This document shows, piece after piece, positions 26,467 through 37,669 of a stretch of DNA of 64,000 nucleotides (within the stretch, counting starts at the first letter, position 1; every line of letters begins with the position of its first letter). The position numbers were made by a program, and so were the translations under genes. The stretch is from positions 434,001 to 498,000 of the forward strand of contig JAJSPD010000031.1 in NCBI GenBank assembly GCA_021307315.1, given 5' to 3'. Under the pieces are notes generated by a model. That model searched no databases. It was not told the DNA's origin and saw only the letters and a list, made by a program, of their open reading frames with translations. The DNA is from Bisporella sp. PMI_857. Lineage: Eukaryota; Ascomycota; Leotiomycetes; Helotiales; Helotiaceae.

Positions 26467-28608
26467 TGTATTGCTCAAAGTACAGGCGTAGGAGTGCGAT
26501 CCAAGAGTCTTCAGTAAGCAAAAGCAATGCACTTTTCACATGGCCGTTTTTAAAAAGTTTTGGGGTTTAAAACTCTACAAACCTTATACTTCATTTCTAC
26601 TGCCCCGCTTCTTAGCGGTTGCATTGCATGGCGCAAGGTTAGGCCGAGCTTATTAGTTCTACGACTGAATATTGTTACTATTAGTACTACTCTGTACATG
26701 CCAAATATTAATTTACGAGATCTATCCCAATTGTTGAACTAGACAAAGGATATAATACTACGAAAGCTACAATAATCAGGCCTTTTAAAGAAACAAGCAA
26801 CAGATGTATTATAGTAATTGTCACAATATAAAGCGCAACAGTACTTCAACAAGGAGCAATTGCTTTTTGTAACAATATTTTAATAGAAAAAAAAAATACA
26901 AAATTTTAAGAAATTCTTTAAAAACAATCACTGCCAAGTGTTAAGGTGCACAGGTCCAGGCATTTCCCCCCACCTCTTCCTGTCAGGGCTGTCAACTAGT
27001 TGACATGAGACAGCAGGCTAAGCCTGCCTGATCATACACTAGGAGCTGAATGGCTATTTGATTATGTCACCACAGCTAACGCATTGCTTGATCAATGTTC
27101 CGTCTATTCACAACCATTCAAAACCCGGGATATGGAGTGTCCCGTTTGCAATTGTGCTAATATCTGTGCCTCTATTCTTGTGAGCGTGTGGTAGCCATTA
27201 GTGACGTTGCTGCGACACTGATCTCGTTATTGATGCCACTGGTATCAGTGTACACATGGAGATGATTCCGTGCGTTGTTGTTTGTTAATAAAAGGTCGTT
27301 AGTGGCTTCAAGGCAGCATGGCATCAAAATCCATTTCGGCTTGGAATATTCAAAAGAAAAATGAATCAGCCTTTGCTGTCTTTACGTCAGGATCCGAATA
27401 CTCCCATAATGCTGGGCCATCATCTCTCTGGTGTACAGTGCAGTTTATATTCCACTTAATAATCTAGACCGCAGATGGTTTCCTTTGGGATAGATGGGCG
27501 CTCAGCACCCTAGGCGTTAGCTACGTCTCTTTATGATATTTACATTGCTGGCATCAAAAGTGTAGTCCCAACTTGTTATGGCCTCATTTAATCTTCCTAG
27601 ATCTTTTCCAATAATTATCGCAGCATAGTGATTTAGTGTTAATCTGTCGACCCAATTTATGTCGAAAAAGAGCTGCCTCCACTATATCATATAGTCTTTC
27701 TCTTCCTTAGATGTATCTGAAGGCCGGTTGCCTTGATTAAGACCACAATATCCATCGGCCTCAGCATTGTAAGAAGACAACTATGAAACTGATAGTTGTC
27801 AACCAAAGCTTGAAGAAATTGGCTGCCCATGGCTTGATGCTATGTCTGACTAGTAGAATCGGCGGCGCTGTCTCAGTCGTTGTGGCCAAATGAGTAGGCA
27901 TATGACATGTTTTTTATTCTAATAAGAGAGAAGGTAAGCAAAATGTAACAGCAGAGGGAAACGGCCTTCCCTCTTATACCTCCTGCATATTATATTGTTA
28001 GTTTGAAAGTATCCTATAACGAAAGAACATTCCAACTTACGTCGAGCGACCTCATAGTTTGGATAAATTGCTGAAATCCAGTCATGATAGAATGGTGTTT
28101 TCTAGTACGCCATTGTTGGTATAAAATTAGTTGATAGGTGGAGTTTGATAGCAAAGGTCAAGTGGGATAAAAATCAAAGGATAGAGCCCGAATATAGCGC
28201 CTGGGACGGTTCAGACCTTGCCACTCACTCCTCCGCTTACGCTTACGAAAGAAACCTAAGAGCCAGGGAAGGCACAAACGCTTTCAAAACCGGAAGTCAA
28301 GGAACATGTTTATTGATGCAAACTTGATACATATTGGTCACTGCTTCGGTCTCACGAGGCAGCCGCCTTTCACCTCTGCTATTTTGCCACACCTCACGCA
28401 GTGTCCTCGACGTCTGCCAGTGTTAAGCTGGCAACTAACACAAAAGGGCCGTTGCCTCATCCTGACTGCCCTCTCTATACGAGGTAGATGCTGTTGTTCC
28501 TGTTCCCTTTTGCTTCAAAACCGTTGCCGGCCCCAATGACTCTCTGATTCCGCATCACCCTAAGCAAAGTGGTATTAAAGACCGCATTGCTCCAGGCTGA
28601 CAGTATGT
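26467..28608. other. AT-rich intergenic region of the island
   Basis: No coding sequence is supported. It contains a 16-bp perfect palindrome (TGTCAACTAGTTGACA, 26990-27005) followed by a 7-bp-arm inverted repeat (27013-27027), and A-runs near 26887-26896. Otherwise I see nothing. Confidence 0.45.
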
Positions 28609-30154
28609 CTAATGTACTGCTTGTTTCCGCTCCAGTGGCCCCTTAACTAGACTTTGAATCAAATTTGTCCTCAAGATTTCTAGGTCACCCTTGGTATGCC
28701 ACCAATAGGAAGAGCTCGGACAATATCTTCTCCTTTTCTGTGCTATTCTTTGTATCGCGCAAAGGAAAATGTGAGGGAAAAGAAATGCAAGCGCAGGGCC
28801 CTTCAAGTAATGTGCGCGGTAAGCCGCATGTATATGCCCAGAGTCGAGAAGCATCCAATATTCCGACAGGTTATGGGGACGGTGCCTTGCTTCATGAATA
28901 CCTCGGAGTAGAGCCATCCCAGAGTAGAAGCTTCTACAATTTAATAAGTCCTATTCATGGCTAAGTAAGCGAAGGAAATCCAGGGGAGATAATGATTACC
29001 TTTGTAACTTCACTGATGGGTCTAACTAAGTCACGATGAGCAATCAAGCATACCTTAACATCATGATAAAGTTTACTCGATTGTGATTTTATGCTTAAGC
29101 CTCCTTTAGGGCAATTGATATCTGCAGCGCACAATTTCCGAAAGAGAGCATGGTCTTTGATCGTCATTGACTCTGCTAATTCCTGTGGTTCATAGCTACT
29201 AATTTGGGCCAGAAAAGAGAAGTCTGCTGCGAGAAGTCTTTTCTATTGAGTATCATCTCCATTTAGAATATGCTCTTGGTGTAATACTTTCAAGAGAGGT
29301 ACGCGCTGTAGCATTGGTATGAGCGGTAGGTCTTGTCCCTTGAATAAGTCTTGGATTGGAAGGTAGATAGAAGAGAGAGCGTCAGTAGGATCAGGTGAGT
29401 CGTTGGTATTCTATATACTTGTAGAGACCGCCCAATATGCTATTGGATTCCGATTTTGTAGGTCCTGCTAAAGGAATTAATATCTTGTCTGTTATATTGT
29501 CTAGATAGCTCATACATTCTCGACTAATTTATACTCATCTTTCGACTGCGGCCGTTTCTGGAATCGATGGCAAATCTCAAGTCTTGTATAGATAACACAA
29601 GCCAAGAGTTCTGTAATGGCGGCTGCTTGGTAGCCGCATGCTCCTTTGACTAGCGCTGCGAAAGGAACTCTAGAGAACGCTGTTGACATCTGCTTGTCGA
29701 AATGGTGGGCAACCATGGTAGCATATACTGTAGACGATGGGATAGGGTGGTTCCAATTCCAATCCCAAATAGACAAATTCGGTGGCTCCGGAGCTGTTCT
29801 CTTGAGAAACTCTTTGGCCTTGTATAGTTTGATATCACCGTCTTGTTGGTTTTCAAAATTATGATCTTTTAATAGGAGAGGTGATAGAATGGCATTTAGC
29901 GTAAAGTGATATCGCTGTGACAATATTCTTACGCGGGTATCTGGATCCTCGAAAGGGAAAAGGGAGCAAACGAGTTGAATCTCGTTCGGGCTTATGACAT
30001 TTTCAAAAACGTCATTCTGAGTTTGATATTTTAGACTATTATCAGTCTGCTTGAGTCAGTGCTATCGTGTATGATGAGAGGGTTATTGACGTACAATATC
30101 TAATTCTTGAGTATCGACCATTGGTGACGCATTTAGTTTTGTTATACCAGACAT
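28609..30154 (-). pseudogene. RasGEF-domain protein, decayed by two in-frame stops
   Basis: Four exons can be laid out: 30154-30095, 30046-29516, 29464-29000 and 28950-28609. All introns are GT-AG in phase 0, totalling 466 codons. The third exon contains the RasGEF core (FSFLAQISSYEPQELAESMT, then IKDHALFRKL). The fourth exon continues with LLNCRSFYSGMALLRGI...YRAHYLKGPALAFLFPHI, the later catalytic helices. RasGEF domains activate Ras-type GTPases. Two in-frame TAG codons interrupt exon 3, one after WAVSTSI and one before KRLLAADFSFL. Both are explained by CAG-to-TAG changes, the CpA-to-TpA type favoured by RIP. Splice sites and the rest of the frame survive, so inactivation looks recent. 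Read-through or an unrecognised intron is possible but less likely. Confidence 0.6.
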
Positions 30155-31104
30155 CGTTTGTTCGATACTGAAGAATTACCACTGATGGTTTATGTAAATA
30201 AACTAAGAAACTATTGACAGAAACTCCGTCTTTACATACCTTTCGCAGCGCCGCCAACTAGTGAGCGGTTGGTGTCCGCGTCTGCGAGGACGTGGGCGGC
30301 ACAGCCATCACCTCAACACAGTAAGCAGATATCTAACCAGGCTGACTGACAACCGTAGGCTCCCATTATCGTCTTCAATAATCGTATCGCAGACTACATC
30401 ATTCAAAAATAATACCCTAGTTTCCATAGTCCTCTGGTAGTCATATATAGAATAGTTGCTTCAGTAGGCAAATAATAACAACCGTTGCATAATAGTAATT
30501 TTTATATCAAAAGTTGTTAACATTGTGTAACAAATAGCGGCCGAGAGCTAGATATTCTCTTAAGTAAAGTTGTTGAAGATTCAGCATTATATCAGCCATT
30601 TATAAAGTATATGCCAAGAATGTTCAAGTCTTTTGAAGTATTAAGTACTTAATGCCATTTTCAATAGGAAAACGCATTTAATAAACTGAGGAAAAGAACT
30701 TGAGATATTTTTTAATATCTTTCTTGCCAATCCACTATATAACTTATAGTCTTAGAGCATTTATATTATCTTATATTTATCGTCGCACCTCCTTCCTGAT
30801 ATTCATCGGCAACTAATATAGGGTGGTCATCATTTCTGGACTTAGGATCAATGCAAATATTAGCAATACTATAATGCCGATAAGTGGTAATATAAACCAA
30901 GGAATGATGGTTTCATAATAGAAACTAAGGAATAGTGGCTTATCCGAAAGCAGAACAAAGGAAGAACAGAGTCATTAGCTTAGCCAGAGTAAAACATGCA
31001 GGCGTCTCGGAAGGAGAGACAGAGCTTAGAATGCATTTCATTCAGAGGTGCATTTTGCTTTCCGAAGGATCGTAATTCCCTACATTTGACATCGCTCCTT
31101 ACAA
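30155..31104. other. AT-rich intergenic region of the island
   Basis: No supported coding sequence. It separates the RasGEF relic from the H3-tail-mimic gene and is visibly AT-rich at 30480-30800. Confidence 0.45.
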
Positions 31105-31972
31105 TTACGGCACTTCGCGAATGTCCCAACGTTCCTGTTCCCAGGCTGTAACCGGAGGCACCACCTGCGGTAGCTCTTCCTTCCACGCCTGCGGGTCTGC
31201 CGGAAATGCCTCTTCGTCCTCCGGGGTGCCTATAGTATGTTTCCAGAGGCAAAAGTGGCAGAAGATTGTCCGAGCTTGGTTCTCTTCCTGTGTCTGTGGC
31301 TGTGACTGTGTCTGCTCCAGCTTCCCAAATTTCTCTTCCACCGAGTGGTCTTCCATCAACACCCAGAACCACACATCAGATTGATCAGTGCCGCACTGGG
31401 CGGGGGCCTGAAAGTATTTAAGGCTATCATTCCACATAGTCCACTCCTTGACTTTACGCGGTACCAAGAGGGCGGTAAAGGTCACGCGGCCCTCGATCGT
31501 AGGTGTCGCGCCCTCAAAGGCGTGGTGAAGAGCAAGGAAGCGCGACGACGACAAGGCATAGTCTAAAATTGGGTGCCTTAGTGCTAAGCCAGAGTCAATA
31601 GAGACTTGTGAGTTATCGTTATCGTTATCGTATTCAGGGAGGTTCCTTAGAAACTCTACGCAGGCAGGAGAGGACTGAAAGGCTTTTACGTCTTCTAGCG
31701 TATCCCATTCTACGTCGTGTTACAATGTTATCCAGGACAGATATAGGCAGATGACACTCACCAATGATATAGGCAGCCTGCTCAGGGCGGTCGACCATCC
31801 GTCCTAGAAATACGTTCCCCCGGCAGCCTTGCACTTCCGAAAGGGGGCTGACATAGACATTACCGTAGTCTATAGACCACGTCGGCCACTCCTGCTCCTC
31901 CGGGAGGTAAAACCGTGTCCAGGTAATTACCCCTTTCGTAGTTTGCCGCGCTGTTTGCTTTGTACGAGCCAT
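31105..31972 (-). CDS. Alpha/beta-barrel-like protein with a histone H3 tail-mimic N terminus
   Basis: Two exons, 31972-31762 and 31709-31105, encode 271 residues with no internal stop; the intron is GTGAGT...GTAG. The protein begins MARTKQTARQTTKG. After removal of Met, residues 1-8 (ARTKQTAR) are identical to histone H3, including Lys4; position 9 is Gln instead of Lys. The H3 resemblance then ends, and the rest is not a histone fold. Residues about 50-95 (GNVFLGRMVDRPEQAAYIIE then WDTLEDVKAFQSSPACVEFL) look like a dimeric alpha-beta-barrel (ABM/EthD-like) unit. A second similar unit may lie at about 130-215, ending VWFWVLMEDHSVEEKF. The C terminus is Glu/Gln/Pro-rich. Surrounding DNA is full of RIP-like decay, yet this frame is clean and has normal codons. 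Function unknown; interaction with H3K4 readers or modifiers is inference. Confidence 0.75.
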
Positions 31973-32541
31973 GATTGAGAGAGTTCGACAATAGAGGTAA
32001 AGGAGAAAGGCGGTGTTCTAGGTCGATACTTAGCTAGGGATAGGGGATGGAGCGAGGACAGATACTGACAAGTTTAAGTTTCCTTGGAAGGATCAGGGGG
32101 GGTAGTTTCTCAGATCGTAGCACTTCCTTCAGTTTCTATTCTATCACCGATCATTACTATTCTCTTTGTATTATTACCGATCGCTGCTATACAATAACCA
32201 CTTTTCACTTAATCAACCACGAAAAAGTTCAGGTGAAACTTGGTCTTGTGCTAGCTAAGAGTGAAACTAGCTACCCTTATATATAGGTAAGCTATAATGG
32301 GGACGTGTTGCTAAGCGAGGTGCCTCATTATTTAGGCTTTACCGCATTTATCTTGATTCTTGCTATTTTATAAGACCTCGACAGAAAATAACAACGACGT
32401 TATTATAAAGGATTTGACTATCTTTGCGCGTAACCAGTTACAAGAAGGACGGGAAGGAATAAGAGTGCAACAACACAATGATTATTTATCTATCTCCAGA
32501 ATCGGGATTCCCCCGCCAGAGCCCTAGCTTGTGCTGGGTTG
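31973..32541. promoter_or_regulatory. Upstream region of the H3-tail-mimic gene
   Basis: On the minus strand a TATATATAAG string lies at about 32278-32286, about 300 bp before the ATG at 31972. It is the only promoter-like signal I see. The far end adjoins the 3' end of the broken secreted-protein gene. Confidence 0.3.
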
Positions 32542-32568
32542 TCAATGTACATACAGGCCTGAGTCGGA

Positions 32569-33012
32569 CAGTGAGCGAGTTAGTATTATCGTGATATATC
32601 GACTCCTAAAAATCAATACTATATACCACGCAATATGAGATTTGAAATTTGTATACATACTACAGCAAAATTTGCAATCTCATATTATATTATACTATAC
32701 CGCGATATACTACAACACTAACTCTAAATGACGCTATTCCGAAATTAGCAATACAACAAGGGTCTTAGCTTTTTAATTTGGTTATTCGTACTAAAAAGGG
32801 TAAAGCTCATTTTAGACTTTTGTAAAAAAGCCCCAAAGTGGCCATAGCACAGTATTTAGTATTATTGCCAATATAATATAAGATTCAATTTCCATACTAA
32901 TACTAGCGCTTTACGAGAATCTCATACTAATACTAGCGTAGTATCAAAAAGTCGATCTTATATGTCTCGAGACTCGATATTACTAAATACTACGATACTA
33001 ACTCGTTCACTG
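32569..33012. mobile_element. hAT-like MITE, copy 1
   Basis: A 444-bp non-coding element. Its ends are inverted repeats CAGTGAGCGAGTTAGTAT and CAGTGAACGAGTTAGTAT (17 of 18 identical). It is flanked by a perfect 8-bp duplication GAGTCGGA at 32561-32568 and 33013-33020. The 8-bp duplication and CAGTG termini are the hallmarks of the hAT superfamily. It is AT-rich inside and shares long internal blocks with copy 2 (for example catactaatactagcg). It lies inside the secreted-protein pseudogene. Confidence 0.85.
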
Positions 33013-33091
33013 GAGTCGGATGCTCCCGAAGCCACAATCTTGATAAGAAGGCCACTGGTAGTATAGCCTTTAGGGAAGGTTGAGCCCTAGT

Positions 33092-33721
33092 CAGTGAAGG
33101 AACTAGTATTATCATGATATATTGACCCCTAAAATCGAATACTATACCCTACGCAATATAAGATTTCAAATAGCCATACGTATCACGGCAAATTTTGCAA
33201 TCTTATATTATATCGTACTATACTATAGTATACTATAATACTAACCTTAAATGAAGCTATTCCCAATTAGTAATACGTCACAGAGAAGTGGGTCCGTACG
33301 TGCTTATAAGCGTGCGACATACTTTTTTCTGGGCTACGAAAGCTTACTTAGCTTGACCTCTAATTCTACAAGTAAGAATATACACATGCCGCATACGTTG
33401 CTCTAGTTCTTATGAACTAGAAACGAGCTTTCGCGGGACGTGCGAGCTGCTCCGTGACATAATACGACGATATAGCCCTTCTAAAAAAAAGTAAGCTTCA
33501 TTTCCACCTGTTTTTAACCTTTGCAGTAGCTTTTCAACCCGGCTTGCTAGCCTTGGCAAGATACTTAGTATATTGCCAATATGATATGAGGTCAAGGTTT
33601 CATACTAATACTAGCGCTCCACGAGATATCTCATACTAATACTAGCGTAGTATCAAAAAGTCGATCTCATATGACTCGAGACCCAATATCACTAAATATC
33701 GCCATACTAGTTCCTTCACTG
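33092..33721. mobile_element. hAT-like MITE, copy 2
   Basis: A 630-bp relative of copy 1 with 18-bp perfect terminal inverted repeats (CAGTGAAGGAACTAGTAT). The flanking duplication is GCCCTAGT (33084-33091) versus GCCCGAGT (33722-33729), 7 of 8 identical. The outer thirds align with copy 1. The middle (about 33285-33560) is different and longer and holds no transposase frame, so it needs an autonomous hAT elsewhere for movement. Confidence 0.82.
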
Positions 33722-34239
33722 GCCCGAGTAGGTCGGGTAGGTGGCATTGACGAGCACCCCCAGCGAGCCACCGTCGGTGCCGCACCCGATCAAGGAACCC
33801 GCCGGCTGGGTCGAGTTGGCGTTGACCCCCCATCGATGGTGTTGGCGATATCAGCGAAGAGCACACTCGAGTTGACGGTGTTGTCGAGATGCTTGGCGAA
33901 CGCCTGTGCGGTGCCATGGGCAGTGGGGAGCCATTCACCGCAGTCAGGCGCATCGGCGGCGGCCATGTTAAACAGGCGGCCTTGTCTGATCTGCGCGCCG
34001 TACGATCGAAGGAAGGCCGCGATGAACTTGACGTCGTCGACGAGGATATCTTGCGGCACATTGTTGGGTGCCGTATAACAGAGCTGGCTAGGCGTTTCAG
34101 TCGCATAGCAGATGCGAGCTGCTCTACCCTCGATGGAGCCAGGCAGGAGGTTAGGAGCTGCGATGGCGCTGCCAACGAGGGCAAGTGGGACAAGATTGAC
34201 GAGATTAAAGAGCATCTTGAGCGAGAAGGATGTTTGCAA

Positions 34240-34911
34240 TGAATTCGAGAGAGTTGAGGTCTTCTGGTAAGGATGAGCGGGAACTCAGACGTATAGGAGC
34301 TGGTGGTAGCGGTTTTAAAGGCAGAGTGCGTAAGCCAACTTATTATCACCTAGGTACTAGCTGTGTAGCAACACTTTTGGTAATTTACTTCTACTCGGGT
34401 GATCAAGCATAACCAACCAGTCGTGTTAAGCAAAGAAGTTCGTTCTAGATCAGGTAGTCATTCGCCGGCTGTGCCGCCGTATTCATGTTGTGTATAGTCT
34501 CTGGCTGGGAAAATGGTCAGCCCGTATATCTTACAAATTTACAAAGATTAAACTGTTAAATAGCTCTTTTAATCTTTGTTGGTATTTTCCAACCGGACGT
34601 CCTGAATGGCTAGGCTAAATCAAATCGTAGAACTCTTCTTCCCAAGGCTGCAAGGAACCATCAGATGAAAGCAGGTCAGCTTACTCCTATAGGAAGCTGG
34701 AGTCTGGAGCCTGGGCATCATTTTATTAGGCCCGATAATATCCGTCCAAGGTGACATTATTGTCAACTCAGCCTTGGCGAAATGCGCAAAGTTCATCGCC
34801 AGATATACAGGATGCCCTCCCCCTAGAGCTATATTCTTTTTCTCCTTTAATTCCAACTCGACTTTACGGCCCGTCGACATATTGCTGTCAGGACTAAAGT
34901 AGTAGAGCACC
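34240..34911. other. Intergenic, with a 12-bp inverted repeat
   Basis: No gene supported. ACAAAGATTAAA at 34541-34552 pairs with TTTAATCTTTGT at 34568-34579 across a 15-nt loop; it may be a hairpin or the trace of a small element. Confidence 0.4.
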
Positions 34912-37060
34912 ATGACGGCAATATTCGCTCTTTCCTTAACTTTGCTGGCCGCACAATGGAGCCTCGTGCTGTCGTCCAACACGATTCGCGGTCTAAACAC
35001 AACTTTTCTGCCTCTTAATACAACCAAGCTGCTTCTTAACACAACCAAGCTGGATTACGACCCACGGGTACGTCCTAGCTCTCTATCATCTTCAAGAGTA
35101 ACAAACACTGACATGTCTCTTCACAGCCGGCACCAGCATACATGGTTGACAACCAGCACAACTACTACAAGATAGCGCCTAACAAAAGCAGGCAGAATAG
35201 CCCAGTTTGGGCCTACTCTAACAGCCTTGATACTTATTTGACCAATCTTCAGAGTAGTGTTGTACTCCGGAGCGGCTATACCGGATCTAACGATACTAAG
35301 CGAACAAGTTTTACGTCTACCGAACGCAAACGGCAGCAATCGTCTAGCTTCTGGCTTTTAAGTCTAGGATCTTTGGGAAGCGTAAGTTTGTGTCCTATTT
35401 GATTGCTGTTAATCATAACGTGGCTCTAACATATATTGTTGAAAAAAGTAACTACATGCTGGTGGAGATGACTATCAGTTCTTCCGCAACGTCGTAGAGG
35501 ACTTTAGTGCCGATAACTCGGGAAAGACAAACACGACCGAGGCACTTAACGCGGCTTTAGCCAGTTAGAACAAGGGCTTAGTCGGTAACTCCCGGATGCG
35601 ATGCGGCGAAAAATGTAGCAACACATTCTCGCAGGGCGCCATTGTCTATTTCCCGGGCGGTACTTACAAGATTTGTACGCTCGTGATTCAGTATTACTAT
35701 ACGCAGTTTGTCGGTGACTCTAACGACATGCCTATCATCAAAGGTTGCGACGAGTTTCAAAGCATCGCTATGTTCGACGTGGATCTTTATATCCCCGGCG
35801 GCTCGAGCCAGCAATAGTATATCAACCAGAACCAGTTTTTTCGCCAAATCCGCAACTTTCGCTTTGACCTTACCGAAATGCCTAAGTCGACAGCCGAGAA
35901 TAACCAGGACCTCGTGCCTACGGGAATCCACTGACAGGTGTTTCAAGCCACGTCGCTCCAAAACCTGGCGCATTTGACATGCCGATCACGAGTACTACGA
36001 CTGCCGTTAGCATTTTCACCGAAAACGGCAGCGGCGGGTTTGTGTCTACCTCGAGTTCAATAGTAGTAACATCGGCTGGCGCGCAAGCTCTTAGCAGTAC
36101 ACGGCGCGCAACCTGGTTTTCAACCAGTGCAATACCGCTGTCCAGATAGTTTAGGACTAGAGCTAGACTTGGCAGCAGATTACTGTTAATAGCGGCTCTA
36201 TTGCCTTTAACATTTCCGGAGTAGGCGGCGACAGTGGCCAGGGCATCGGAAGTGTGTCTATCGTCGATTCCACTATCAGCGACGTAAGGGTTAATGTCCT
36301 AACCAACAGCCGCTCCACCTCACCCAACATCGTTCTCGACAATACCAATTTCAAAAATGTGGCCAACCTAGTCATGGCTGCGGGTGGCAGCACCCTCCTG
36401 TCGGGGAACTCGCCTCTATAGGCCACAGGCAAGCGATACAACGGTGCTGAAAGCTCGACACAGACTGGCGCCGTAACAGCGCCTGAAAGAGGGAAAGGCC
36501 TAGACAACGCCAATAGCTTCCTTTTCGTGCGCTCACGGCCACAATACGAAAAGAATACGGTCGGCTCATTCCTGATTGCGACAACAGATAGGGGATGTGA
36601 AAATGATGCTACTGGCGACCAAGCGTCTTGTATCAACACTTTTCTCCGCCAGGCTCTCGACAGCGGCAAAATCGCTTACTTCCCAGCCGGCGTTTATACT
36701 GTGAAATCTACGGTGAACATTCCTACCAACCCGGTTGTGCAGAGCTTTTTGTGGTCGCAAATTCTCGGATCTGGCTTCTACTTCAGCGACATGAAGAAAC
36801 TTAAAGTCATAGTGCAAGTCGGCAACAAAAGTGACATTGGCACTATAGAAATCACTAAAATGTTGTTCTCGGTCCGTAGCGCTACAGCCGGCGCAATCCT
36901 AATAGAGTGGAACGTTACTGCTGTGTCGCTGGAAAAAGCAGCTATGTAGAATTCGCATTTCCGGGTTGGCGGCGCTCTAGGCACTGATCTAGACCTGAGC
37001 AAATGCTCTAAGTTTAGCAACAATGCCGAGTGTATTGCTGCTTCTTTTATCTTAGATTAC
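34912..37060 (+). pseudogene. GH55-type exo-beta-1,3-glucanase pseudogene
   Basis: Recognisable GH55 (pectate-lyase-3-like beta-helix) coding sequence runs from a signal-peptide-like start at 34912 (MTAIFALSLTLLAAQWSLVLS). It continues through YQFFRNVVEDFSADNSGKT, GAIVYFPGGTYKICTLVIQY, INQNQFFRQIRNFRFDL, ISGVGGDSGQGIGSVSIVDS and LFVRSRPQYEKNTVGSF to HFRVGGALGTDLDLSKCSKF near 37000. The frame is destroyed by several stops and frameshifts. Clear examples are TAG at 35566, TAG at 35815 where homologs have Trp, TGA at 35932 where homologs have Trp (GIHWQ), and TAG at about 36947 (again Trp). Trp-to-stop and Gln-to-stop are G-to-A and C-to-T changes, as expected from RIP. The 3' half of the family domain is missing after about 37060. 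Confidence 0.75.
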
Positions 37061-37669
37061 CTATTAGTGCTATAATCCGAGTTATCATAGACTAGCCTAT
37101 GCGACTTGATTCCGGTTCCTATCTGCTTGCTTAACTTTGGGTTTCACGACGACGTAGTACTTCCAGAGGGCTAGAATGTAGGAATCCATGGTAGGTGAAA
37201 TATACAACTGCCGAAATAGAAGCGTAAAAGCGCATGTAAAGGCTAGAGACTATAGGAGGTAATTAGCAATTCGCTTTTGATTAGATTTACTTCAAGTAGA
37301 AACAATTAGTAGAAGGACAAGGTGCTAGAACAGTAAAAGCACACTTGCAATTAGACTGGCTCCCTTCCATTAGAATAGAACATCAGACATCAGAACACAT
37401 TCAACTTCAGGAAGGCTACCTTACTACAACAATCGCACTAAGGGTGATAAGTGAGCAAACGTGAACGATACATACCTACATATACATACCTACTGACTTC
37501 ATTCATTTCTCATCACATTTCGTACACATACTGACAATGGTTGATAACCCAAGTTGGGTGCGTAGTCAAAAGGGCTGTTGTGTGTTTAAGGTTATAACCT
37601 AGATCCCTTCTTAATTCCCACCCCGCTTAAAATCCCACCTTTTCCCCCCTACATTCCAGTGCTTTAACC
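37061..37669. other. AT-rich intergenic between two relics
   Basis: No gene supported. It may include the left end of the pogo-type element (an agttgggtgcgtagtcaaaaggg string at 37552-37575), but I could not find a matching inverted repeat. Confidence 0.35.

Larger units (their letters stand above)
32542..34239 (-). pseudogene. Secreted protein gene broken by two MITE insertions and a frameshift
   Basis: The 5' part (34239 or 34215 down to about 33826) encodes a signal peptide (MLFNLVNLVPLALVGSAIAA). A conserved fungal extracellular domain of unknown function follows, with segments VPQDILVDDVKFIAAFLRSY, IRQGRLFNMAAADAPDCGEW and HLDNTVNSSVLFADIANTID. A C6 run at 33826-33831 (G6 in the gene) shifts the frame. 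In the shifted frame coding continues (GSLIGCGTDGGSLGVLVNAT) to 33722, where a MITE lies. Coding resumes beyond it (STFPKGYTTSGLLIKIVASG), is interrupted by a second MITE, and ends LYVH-stop at 32542. Removing each MITE with one target duplication leaves the frame continuous at both junctions. Inactivation is therefore well supported; the family's function is unknown. Confidence 0.75.

Noticed and set aside
36163..36669. 168-codon minus-strand frame
   Set aside because: Antisense shadow of the GH55 pseudogene.
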